A stretch of DNA of 64,000 nucleotides from Conoideocrella luteorostrata. Its lineage: Eukaryota; Ascomycota; Sordariomycetes; Hypocreales; Clavicipitaceae. The notes beneath the pieces are model-generated. The model did no database searches, was not told the DNA's origin, and was given only the letters and a program-made list of their open reading frames with translations. The stretch covers positions 62,001-126,000 of the forward strand of contig JASWJB010000050.1 of NCBI GenBank assembly GCA_032433595.1, written 5' to 3'. The first letter of the stretch is position 1, and the number at the start of each line of letters is the position of its first letter. Shown one piece after another: positions 54,613-64,000 of this stretch. Made by a program: the position numbers and the translations under genes.

Positions 54613-56146
54613 ATGCAGCAGTGGCAGGTCGGCCCCGTGCCGGAGTACGTCTACTCCAACTCCACTCACCCGCCAAACGACATGCAGTAAGTACCGACAC
54701 CATCTCTTTGTCCCAGGTACCTCAGCCCATCGTCATTTACATCCTGTCTGCCATCCGCATATCGCACATGGCCCTCGTCGCCTTCCTTTGTACCATTCGT
54801 CTATCCGTCCGGCTCCATGCTGCCGTTGCTTTGCTGGTCATCTCTGCCCTCTGTCAACTTTTGATCTGTGCAACCGTATTGCCCTCTGGAGTAGAAGACA
54901 GCAGATAGCTACGACCGCAATGTCCCCTTGCAGCTGGTGCTTGTTTCAACGACCCCGTTTGAACTCGCTTCTTTTGTCTTGTTTTTTTTTTCTTCTCCCC
55001 CGGATGACCAGATGGAATATGATGTCGATATGTCACCCCATCCCACAACGCGCGCTGACCAGTGTACGCAAACAGCAACCATCCCTACCAAACCGACATG
55101 GCCCGTAGGAACGACCAGCAGCAGCGGATGGATTTTCCCTATGGTGCTCCCCAACCTCCGAACATGGCACCTCAGCAGCAGCAACAACATCATCATCAAA
55201 CTCCCGTTCAGCCACCGATGAACGTTCCGCAGGCTCCCAACGCCCCAGGTGCTCAGCAACAACAATCTCAACCTCCGACCCCTGCGCAACAGAGCCGCCA
55301 GCGCAAGCGCCCTGCTCCCAACACTGCTCCATCTCCAGCTACCGCAGCTCCGGCTGCCCCCGTTGCTGCACAAAGCCAGGTTCAACCACCGGCTCCCACT
55401 CCTCCTACTCCTCAGGCGATACCTCCTCCACCTCAGCCCCAGGCTCCGGCAGAGGATGCCAACGCACCTGCGCAGCCACCTCCTGCAAAAAAGAGCAGAA
55501 CCAACACGCCGTGGACTCCCCAAGAAGAATTGAGGTTGAAACAGATGCGAGACGCCGGCAACAGTTGGGCAGAAATTGCCAAGGTACGTCGTTGTCAAGC
55601 GTAAAGGTAACCGTGGGAGGAGTAACTCAGCTTACAAGCGTACAATAAATAGACATTCCCCACCAGGACAGAAGGTTCGGTCAAAAAACATTGGTACAAA
55701 GTATGATTTCTTCTCCCTTCCCACTAAATTTCATGCTGACAACTAGGTAGGACATGCATTATGCCGAGTTCGCCGAAGATGAGGTAATTCGCTCCTGACA
55801 CTTTTTCTTTCTTGGTGACTTTTCAGTTGCTCCTGGACTGACACTATGTTTGCAGAGCCAAGCCTTGTTGAATGCCATAAAAGAATATGAAAACAACAAG
55901 TGGAAAGTGATAGGCCAAAAGGTTGGCAAGCCGGCCAAGGTAGGAATATGAGTCGACGGCCAGCTTGCTTTGCTTTTTGAATGTGCTTAGGCTAACAGTT
56001 GCGCTAGGCATGCGAACAGTATGCAAAGGAGCACTTTCCAGGTATGCACTATACTCTGCACGTCATTGATAGTTGTGGTAGTTTGACCTCTTTTAGACCG
56101 ATCTAACCAAGTCACAGATCTCTTTGCGACAAGCAAGGGACGATAG
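54613..56146 (+). CDS. Gln/Pro-rich Myb/SANT-domain protein
   Basis: Seven exons (54613-54686, 55076-55583, 55653-55700, 55751-55783, 55856-55939, 56008-56041, 56118-56146) total 270 codons (269 residues). The first intron is 389 bp and ends after a CTGAC branch site, joining NDM to HNHPYQTDMARR; the others are 50-76 bp. The N-terminal two thirds are Gln/Pro/Ala-rich with a basic RQRKRP patch. A tandem of Myb/SANT-like units follows: PWTPQEELRLKQMRDAG with SWAEIAKTFPTRTEGSVKKHWYKD, then ALLNAIKEYENNKWKVIGQKVGKPAKACEQYAKEHFP. A nuclear DNA-binding regulator is likely; targets are unknown. An alternative last acceptor (ag at about 56095) would add seven residues in frame. Confidence 0.8.
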
Positions 56147-57773
56147 AATACTGTTTTAATACTTAATGAGCCTCGAGCACTTGCCTTCCAGCGACCAATC
56201 TTGATGACTTAATTAACCTGGATTTTGCCAACCGATTGTCTGCGAATTCAAGCGTCACACATCGGACTCCCATTTTTTTTTCTTTTCTTTTCTTTTTCAA
56301 TTTTACTTCACCGATAAATCAACTGTCAAGGACTAGTTTGTATCTGCGAAGGATTACGTATGACAGGTGTTGATTAAGGTGGAAAAAGTGACGGGCGAAA
56401 ATGATGAAGAGAGCACTGAACGTTATTGTGTCGAATGTGGAGATTCTTGTCGCCTCGTGTTTCTCTTTCATGTACCCGCGTATTTGGTTTTCCTTTATCC
56501 TGGCTGGGATACTCGTATTACGCTGCTGCTTTGGACCTAGATGTTTGTTTGTTTCGGATATTATCTGGTATAGGTCGGGATTGTGCGGATGGACTTTACT
56601 TCGCTGAGGGACCAGGGAAGGGGAGTGACACAAACAGTTAAAATGAAAGGCTTCACAGTCTGCTTGACACATGTCAAGGATATGATCAAGCGGAGAGACG
56701 GCGAGACGCTTGCCGCTTGCCGCTTTTGGCAGGCAAGGATTATGCAGACGATGTGTCTGTTGAGTGGCGGTTTATATTCCATGTCTACTTCTGGGAGCGA
56801 AGGCCGGGACGGTTACCTACACTAAACTCACATACCTCGACGCGGTACTAGAGCTGGCGGCTGTCCTGCACACTCGCAGAGACACCGATTTGTGTTGTCT
56901 TACTTCTGAAAAGGAAAACTAGAGCCAAATTTCCTTAGCTATACCCAAATTCGATTTCTTTTTTTCTTTTCTTTTTGGCCATACTATCCTTCCAAACTTA
57001 CGCCAAGTTAGATCCGTTGCAAAGAGTGCTCCGGACTTAGCCTCCCTGACTTAGCTTGACGAATATACGTAGCCGGGGTACAAAGGAAGTCAGATCTGCA
57101 AGAGCTGGTGACTTTGGGATGAAGTACCATGCATTGTCCCGCGATCCTCGGCCCCACTCACTGCCAAGTACAAGGGTACTTAAAACTCTCGCTGGTAGCA
57201 GGTACCTGGGAACTTTAGAATGGCAGAGCGGACTAATTTATATGGATTGGGAAAGCGTAGGCTTGTTGCTTTCGAGTAGACAGGATGCGATTTGAATGCT
57301 TTACATGTGGGCCTTTAACAACTCCTTTGTCTGGAAAGTTCCCTTTGTTTGAGGCGGACGGATTCTGAGTGACATATGTGAGCGTATTCGTTTTCACGCA
57401 ATTACCTTGTTGTACTCGTATTCGGATGCATTAGCCGTAACCTACAAATCGGTACTATCAGGTATGAAAACAGTCACGAACTGGACGAAAACACACTGGC
57501 ATATGGAGTACATGTCCGTTGGATGATCCAAAGAATGAAGCAACTCAAGAGATGTAACCAACCTCAGGGTAGGCGCAGGTATGCACAGCGGCCCCCCAAT
57601 GGGTAACTACCCCACTAACTAACTAGGAGTGGATGTCAACTTGTTCTGGCTTGACCTTGCCGTGCGGGCAGGGGGCCAATTTTTTTTTCTTCGCTGATAA
57701 TCTCTGATAACAATTTTGCAGCAACTACAACTCATCACTCATCCACCGCTCTCACATTCACCTAACAGAAACC
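56147..57773. other. Intergenic region upstream of DBP9
   Basis: Two similar T-rich/TTTTC tracts lie at about 56274-56300 and 56959-56981. I see no gene or transposon end. Confidence 0.5.
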
Positions 57774-59918
57774 ATGAAGCGCAAGCTCGATCAAAACGGC
57801 GTGCCGTCACCGGAACCTGAAAAACAAAAGCGCAGCAAACCAGAGTCGTCCACGGACGCAGAGCTCACATTTGCAGATCTTGGTCTAGATCCTCGCCTCG
57901 TCCAGGCGGTCGCTGAGCAAAATTTCCAAAAGCCTACGCTTGTGCAGCGGCAGGCGATTCCCCTGGCATTGAACGGCAAAGATGTTCTCTGCAAATCAAA
58001 GACTGGCTCAGGAAAAACGGCTGCTTATGTGTTACCTGTTTTGAATGGTATCCTGAAGAAGAAGAGTGTTCGTCTACTGTCTGGACTCTTTTACCCGCTT
58101 CCCCTCTCCCTCTAACATGCTTTACAGATAGATTCCAGCGTGGAAACATCAGCACTGATTCTGGTACCTACTCGCGAGCTCGCCGATCAAGTATTCAAAG
58201 TTATTGAACAATTTTCCTCGTTCTGCGCCAAGGACGTCCGAGCCGTCAAGTTGACCGATAAGCTGTCCGACGCTGTACAACGCTCTCTGCTGTCAACATC
58301 ACCTGATATTGTTATCTCCACGCCAGCAAGGGCATGGTATAATGTCAAGTCAAACCAGTCTGCTCTATCACTGGAAAAGCTAACGCATCTGGTGTTGGAC
58401 GAAGCGGATCTGTTGCTGTCGTATGGATATGACGAAGATTTGGAGAATTTGTCATGGTCAATCCCAAAAGGAATACAGACAACCATGATGAGTGCTACTC
58501 TCACGGCGGAAGTGAATTCCCTGAAAAAAATTTTCTACCGCGACAACGCGCCCACTTTACTGGACCTGGAAGAACCCGACGCTGAGGGGGAAGGTGTGAC
58601 ACAATTGGTTACGAAGTAAGTTTGCGTCGCTGAACTGCTTGTTTTGAGTGTTGATACTAAAGAGAATGCTGTAGGTGCGCCGAAGATGAAAAATTTCTGT
58701 TGGCGTATATTATTTTCAAGCTCCAACTGGTCAAGGGCAAATGTATTATCTTTGTTGGCGACGTTGATCGATGCTACCGATTGAAGCTCTTCTTTGAACA
58801 ATTCGGTATTCGAAGCTGTATTCTCAACTCAGAGCTGCCTGTTAACTCGAGAATCCACGTTGTTGAAGAATTCAACCGCAACGTCTATGACATAATCATT
58901 GCGTCCGACGAGAAAGAGGTTCTCGGCAACGAGGAGAAGGCTGTCGAAGAAAAGGACGAGGAGGAGGATGCTCCTAAGGAGCCAAAAAATCACTCCGACG
59001 CGGAAATGGCGGAGCGACGGCCACAGAAAAAGCGAAAGGCTCCAAAAAGAGACAATGAGTATGGTATTTCTCGAGGTAAGCCATCAAACTTTTTGGTTCT
59101 TTTTATTTATTTCTTAGTTGTCTCAACCATCGCAATGAGCTAACCTACATGTTGCAAATAGGTATTGACTTCAAGAACGTTGCTGCTGTCATCAATTTTG
59201 ATCTTCCCACATCAGCTTCCTCATATACTCACCGCATTGGCCGCACTGCACGAGCTGGCCAGACTGGAATGGCCTTGTCATTTGTCGTGCCCAAGGACCT
59301 ATACCGAAAACACATGCCCACATCAGTTCCAACTGCCGAGAACGACGAAAAAGTTTTGGCAAGAATCACCAGACAACAGGCAAAGAAGGGCAAAGAGATC
59401 AAGCCGTACAATTTCAACACAACGCAAGTGGAGGCTTTCAGATATCGTATGAATGATGCCCTGCGTGCAGTCACCAAAGTGGCGGTCCGTGAAGCGAGAA
59501 CACGTGAACTGCGTCAGGAGCTTTTGAAGAGCGAGAAGTTGAAGAGGTAGGTGTCCTCCACGCCTGCCCACCCCCTTTTTGATCACACTCTTTTTGTCTT
59601 TCCAGTGTATTGAAATAAAAAGCAATATTCTAACATAGCTTTTACTGCAGATACTTTGAAGAGAACCCAACAGAGATTAATCATCTACGCCACGACGGAG
59701 AATTGAGAACGGCTAGACAACAAGCTCACTTGAAGCATGTTCCAGAGTACCTGCTGCCAAAGGATGGGAAGAAGGGACTGACACCGGAAGAAATTGGGTT
59801 CGTCCCGTTGAGAAAACCGGGAGCCAAGTTTCGCGCTCACCGAAAAGGAAAGACCTTCAAGCGCGGGAGGAAGGTGGATCCGCTCAAGACCTTCAAAGCT
59901 AGGCGAAAGGCCAGGTGA
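57774..59918 (+). CDS. DBP9: ATP-dependent RNA helicase DBP9 (DEAD-box)
   Basis: Five exons (57774-58065, 58132-58615, 58675-59075, 59162-59546, 59651-59918) give 609 residues; introns are 59-104 bp. Motifs in order: Q-motif [10 protein letters not shown] at about 54-63, Walker A SKTGSGKT at 75-82, PTREL at 110-114, DEAD at 187-190, SAT at 218-220, SRGIDF, and [11 protein letters not shown] long acidic/basic insert ([14 protein letters not shown] ... [12 protein letters not shown]) between the core motifs of the second RecA lobe, and the tail [11 protein letters not shown] with KTFKRGRK, are specific to Dbp9. The helicase works in the nucleolus on 27S pre-rRNA for the 60S subunit, functionally linked to RRB1 in this window. 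The exon 1 donor (GTGTTC) is weak. Confidence 0.94.
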
Positions 59919-60241
59919 GGTTGCATGACGAACATAGAAGCAATTCCATATTACCCGATGTGTGCTCAGGACGGGTTCATAAGTTGCAATCATATCCTGT
60001 CACTCGAGTGAAATGTCTCCAAGAAATTCTCCGGCCAACTAAAAACCTTGTATCTTGAAGTCACTTTATTTTTGCTGGCGAATTGTGGTGACTAACTACA
60101 ATGGATGGAAGCCATAGAGAGCTATCACAACCATGCCCACCGCTACACCTAGAAGCCCATAATTAATTGCGGTCGAATATAGGCACAAAAAACAGCAGAA
60201 CTCGCCGGGATTTAAACACGTCCATTGTAAGCCTGGTAAGA

Positions 60242-60264
60242 GGGGGATAGTTTAACTGAGCCAT
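60242..60264 (+). repeat. Left terminal inverted repeat of the MITE-like element
   Basis: Begins with five G and contains TTTAACTGAGCCAT; pairs with 60463-60485 with two mismatches. Confidence 0.8.
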
Positions 60265-60462
60265 CGAGGTGGCATTAACTCCACAAGAGATAATGCCTTA
60301 GTGACCAAAAACAAGATAAAATTAAAAAAAAAGAAAAAAAAAAGCATAATTATTATATAGCTAAGTTAGCTATTTAGGTAATAGATTTTATTAATGATAA
60401 GCTTTAATCATATCTATGGTGGGCGTTCGAATTAAAAGGGTCAATTGGACAATGTGGACGAA

Positions 60463-60485
60463 ATGGCTCAGTTAAATTGTCCCCC
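60463..60485 (-). repeat. Right terminal inverted repeat of the MITE-like element
   Basis: Contains ATGGCTCAGTTAAA and ends with five C; the inverted partner of 60242-60264. Confidence 0.8.
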
Positions 60486-63400
60486 GCATGCCTGGGTCAT
60501 TCCAGCATGCGTTGAAGTCTAGAGGAGCTATCCAGTCAGGGTTGGCAAATTCCCCTATGCGTTCTGTTCCAAGCGTATACTAACTGCATAACAGAGGCTA
60601 TTCACGGAAAACGTGATCATGTATATAGTAGAGCAGTGTCCGATTTCCAGTATCCCTGGCACTGCCTGCCAGGCCGTGCACATCATATCAACAATACCGT
60701 GGAATTTCGCAACACAAGCTAGCTATTCACTGATGGTTCGTGATTATTGAGAGACCCTGGAAGTTTGAGCGTTTGAGTTGCTGTAGTGTCCCATCTATGA
60801 ACCCCTCTATGAACCATGACATAGCATCCGGAATTAATTGAGGTGCCATGGGGCCTCCTTGCTGCGACGTGAACGGGCCGCTCGTTTTCACGATTTGTTG
60901 GCGGGCGCTGACTCTATCATGCTGAGGAGCAGCGTGTAATTTCACTCGTTGGGAAAGATGCGTGATCATTCATGAAAGAGAAAACAGGAAATCCCCACGA
61001 AACTTTGAGTACGGGCTCGCTTATCCGACAGTATTTCAATCCTTCCTCCATGTCTTGGCATTCTTCTCCTGCTCGTTTGCGACTATTCCGCCGGTCTTGT
61101 GGCTCGAAGGTGAGCGGTAGCAGCAGCAGAGGGTCAGTTTCTATACTAGCAAAACGATTCGAAAGGGCAACTGGCCGTCCAGAAAAGTACTAAGGGTTTC
61201 CGAATACGCTCGATACAGGAGCCGATTATGCCCTGACTATGTTCAAGTGGTGCCGCGGGAAAGCTAGAGTTGGCAAAGGCGAAGATGGGAAGTGATGAAG
61301 CAAAAATGGAGATGAGCATAGATAGCCTAAATTTCAGAGGCTGCTTTTGCAGCTTGTTGCATGCATCTTGTCCTTTCACTGGCTACAGACGTGGAACTCT
61401 AAAAAATACGTGCTGTGGCAAAGTTACATTCATTTCTCGCTGCGTAAGTTTCTGCTAGAGTTTGTTCATACGTGTGATGACCTTTTCGGCTCTTGGCCGG
61501 CTCCAGTTCTTGTGAGGCTCCGCTCGTACTTGTGATATAGCACAGGGGTCAAAAGGGTCTTTGATATGCATCACAAGTTATGTATTTCATGTAGACGCAC
61601 TTTCTTCAACTCGTTGGTTCAATGATTTGGCTTGTCGACGCCCACGGCGCAACTAGCCTCAAAATCAGGAACTAGCTCTGGGTAAATACCTCCCTTTCCC
61701 TGATAAGTAGTTTTACTGGAACGAAAACCTTTGCACTTTATCACGCACCACAGTTCTCTTCCGGTGCATTACCTATATATGATGAGTTCCACTTCCCGCT
61801 AATTGTTCTCTGAAACGACCGCTGGCGAGTGCTCGGGTTTTGTTTTGCCTCCACGATATTGAGTACCGCTACCTCGAAGTGCCTGGCTACATCTGTAGCC
61901 GACGATCAAACTCGGAACAAAAACATATTGACAGCACCATGGGCCAGCGAATGTCGGCTCATGTTACAGACCAATAGAGTAATTCAGAGTCTAGTGGGTT
62001 AGAAAATGTAAGATTATACAGAGAAAAAGTCCAGTTTCGATTACAGAGGCAAAGTGTGAGGAGAGAACAAGTCAGATGAGAGCACGAACTCTGCACAGTT
62101 GTATCGACACGGAAGATAGTTCGGAGACAGCAAGGAAATGGAGTTGAGGTTTGGAAGTTAGGCTCTGCGCCGCTTTCCCACCGTTTTTCATTTTTTGCTT
62201 TAATTTGCATAAAACTCTGCTGTGCTCAGGCTCCACCCGGATCAAAAGCGGCAAGGGCATTAAACCCAGTACGTTCTCAGCTGCTCCATACGGAGAGGGA
62301 CTAACTACTTCTGTACAACATTACATGCGGAGTACGAGCAGGACCAGTTGTTTGTCGCGGAAAGATGCGACGCCCCTTTGATGCGCCATTTCCTCTGTAC
62401 CTGCGCCATACGTTCCCGCACCTTCGCCACCTGTGTTTTGGTTCGGCCGATTTGCGAGAGCAATTAAAAGGCGCAAGAGAAACTTTGTCAATTACGGACT
62501 GCGTTGCGTTAAAGCCCATGGAGAGCCGTAATTGATCTCGTGCCCTCTCGAGTCGCAGGTTCCATCCAACAGGGATACCCTTCTTTTTTTGCTTTTTTGG
62601 ATTTCTTATTTCTTAATTGGGCGACCACGCCTCGCCTCCCCCATGACCCTGCATGTCCCTCCTGTCCGGTCCCGTCCCCTGTGCAGCTTGTGTCACCAGT
62701 TTCTGCATGAAAATTGAAACAAATTCTCCTAGGGACACTCGCACAGTTAGAGAGGTGCCGGCACTCGTGCCAGGAGCCGAATTGAACGGCGGGCTTGGAT
62801 ATCTTGCCTCCTGGGGAAGATGTTGTGGAGCTGGGCAGGTTCTTCGTAAAATATTGTGAAGCACAGATCACGCAGGTGGTAGTCTGTGGGGGTTGTAACT
62901 TCTAGCGTCTCTCGCGAGCTGTAGAGCACTAGCGAATCAATTAATTAACTAGTCAGTCAAGTGTCAGTGTCCCAGAAATGTGCAGAGGGGCACAAAGACC
63001 CGCTTGTCAGCGCTGCAGAGGCCCAATGGCGAGACATGTGCGCCTGGAGAACCCGGAGGCTCACACGACCGTGGCAGTGCCTAGCCCCTAGGCCTGCTTG
63101 ACTGTCTCACCCCATCCCACCAGAGCCTTCATCATCAACCCATTTTCCTCTTCTGTTCCTTCGTATTAGACCTGTTCTTCATTCCTCACGCGCTTGTGCT
63201 GTCGTTCCGGACCAGCGTTCGACATAAACAGCCCCAACTTCTTTCTTTGTTTGGGCACTTTGAGGAACCCTTGTCCTCCCGGTTGTTTCTCTCGTTTCTG
63301 CGACCGACTACATTCGCTTTCTTAATTCTTCTCGTCTCCCGTTGATGATCGTGTATTACTCCTTCTTCCAGGACGCCTTGTATAACTAATCACTGCTCGT

Positions 63401-63528
63401 CCACAGCGTGCACTTTCCCATCTCACTCCATCATCCCGTCGCTATCGACTGCATAATTCGAGACTTGCGAGGGGCTTTAATTTATAATTAATATCAACAC
63501 ACCCGGACGACAATCTCGCTGCAACAAA

Positions 63529-64000
63529 ATGTTGCGCTCCGTCGCACTCACTGCCCTTTTGGGGGTTTGCTCGGTTTTCGCAGCAAAGTGCGATCTCAAC
63601 AACAAATGCCCTCAAGATGCTCCTTGCTGTTCCCGTAAGTCATCGGTACATGACTTTGTCGACGCATAAAGTTTCGCCAAGGTTAGCTGACCCCCGAGAT
63701 GTACAGAATATGGCGAATGTGGCATTGGTGCGTTCTGTCTTGGCGGTTGCGACCCCCGATCGTCACATAACCTCTCGTCTTGTGTTCCTGCGCCGGTTTG
63801 CCAGGATCGAACCACAAAATTCACGAATCTGGATAGTGTTGTCGATATTAGTGAATATCTTGGCGACTCCAGCAAAAAGGATTGGGTTGCGCAGGGAGAG
63901 CCCGCGATGCTGGACGGCAACGTTTTGTTGACCATGCCCAAGAGCAGTGTTGGAACCGTTCTGGCCTCTACCACGTACATGTGGTACGGAAACGTCAAGG
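63529..64000 (+). CDS. CRH/UTR2-type cell-wall transglycosidase (GH16), 5' part
   Basis: Exons 63529-63634 and 63707 onward (72-bp intron, GTAAGT with a CTGAC branch site) give 133 residues before the window ends. A signal peptide (MLRSVALTALLGVCSVFA) is followed by the Cys-rich chitin-binding-like module CPQDAPCCSQYGECGIGAFCLGGC. The start of the GH16 domain comes next (SVVDISEYLGDSSKKDW, GNVLLTMPKSSVGTVLASTTYMWYG). In the family these secreted, usually GPI-anchored enzymes crosslink chitin to beta-glucan in the cell wall. The catalytic ExDxE motif and any GPI signal lie beyond the window. Confidence 0.9.

Larger units (their letters stand above)
60242..60485. mobile_element. MITE-like element with 23-bp terminal inverted repeats
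   Basis: The left end (60242-60264, GGGGGATAGTTTAACTGAGC...) and the reverse complement of the right end (60463-60485) agree at 21 of 23 positions. The 244-bp unit has no coding capacity and an AT-rich centre with A-runs and the small palindrome AGCTAAGTTAGCT near 60359. These are properties of a miniature inverted-repeat transposable element. No clean target-site duplication borders the ends; a GCCTGG occurs a few bases outside each end. The family is unknown. Confidence 0.75.
59919..63528. other. Gene-poor region of 3.6 kb
   Basis: A 244-bp element with terminal inverted repeats (listed separately) is the only structured feature on the left side. Dispersed motif variants occur near 62290 and 62330. 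From about 63130 the sequence becomes C/T-rich, fitting the promoter and long leader of the GH16 gene. I see no protein-coding gene. Confidence 0.5.

Noticed and set aside
54909..55598. A 229-codon minus-strand frame opposite the Gln/Pro-rich Myb gene
   Set aside because: It is the antisense shadow of a low-complexity coding region whose plus-strand exons form a consistent Myb/SANT protein.
1..64000. tRNA and rRNA genes
   Set aside because: Reading both strands for GGTTCRANNCC-type B boxes with a matching A box gave no pair that folds as a tRNA; no rRNA-like sequence was seen. A tRNAscan run would be decisive.

Overview
The window is nuclear DNA from a filamentous ascomycete (Pezizomycotina), most likely a sordariomycete close to Hypocreales. 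The signs are short GT-AG introns of about 50-130 bp with CTAAC/CTGAC-type branch points, a HET-domain gene, fungal gene families (GT15 mannosyltransferase, MVP1, Myb-like regulators, a CRH/UTR2-type cell-wall enzyme), and many copies of a short intergenic palindrome around ACTCCGTACGGAGT. The order assignment is inference. All gene models below were spliced by eye, and exon phases were checked by arithmetic.

Layout. 1-9.2 kb: amino-acid/choline/GABA-type permease, HET-domain protein, ribosome-assembly WD40 protein RRB1, a decayed Tc1/mariner-type transposase fragment, thioredoxin. 9.7-13 kb: a four-exon, 999-residue WD40 protein with a C-terminal Cys4 element. 13-16 kb: intergenic. 16-21 kb: DOM34/Pelota, then two back-to-back gene relics (an NRPS condensation domain on the minus strand and a drug-efflux MFS transporter on the plus strand), then an intact aldo-keto reductase. 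21-28.3 kb: a basic, low-complexity protein with KEN and PIP-like motifs, a RING/SIM protein resembling SUMO-targeted ubiquitin ligases, PRP19, and an OHCU-decarboxylase-like protein. 29.4-34.8 kb: peroxisomal-type acyl-CoA thioesterase, an orphan gene, COX4, a DUF4604 protein. 36-48.3 kb: GT15 mannosyltransferase, mitochondrial ribosomal protein uL15m, sorting nexin MVP1, dihydroxyacid dehydratase with an 8-nt micro-exon, and a Myb-like regulator. 48.3-54.6 kb: a 6.3-kb gene-poor stretch. 54.6-60 kb: a Gln/Pro-rich Myb/SANT protein and DEAD-box helicase DBP9. 60-63.5 kb: gene-poor, with a 244-bp MITE-like element. The start of a secreted CRH/UTR2-type GH16 enzyme runs off the right edge.

How the genes relate. 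Most are housekeeping loci without operon logic: ribosome biogenesis and rescue (RRB1, DBP9, DOM34), splicing (PRP19), mitochondria (COX4, uL15m), trafficking (MVP1), cell wall and glycosylation (GT15, GH16). Accessory character is confined to the HET gene, the transposon remnants, and the 17.9-21.1 kb interval. That interval reads as the wreck of a nonribosomal-peptide cluster: synthetase and exporter fragments in head-to-head orientation, both frameshifted, beside one surviving reductase. I found no intact, previously undescribed system. The most informative signals are that relic cluster, the micro-exon/GC-AG intron structure of the dehydratase, the MITE-like element, and the dispersed palindromes.
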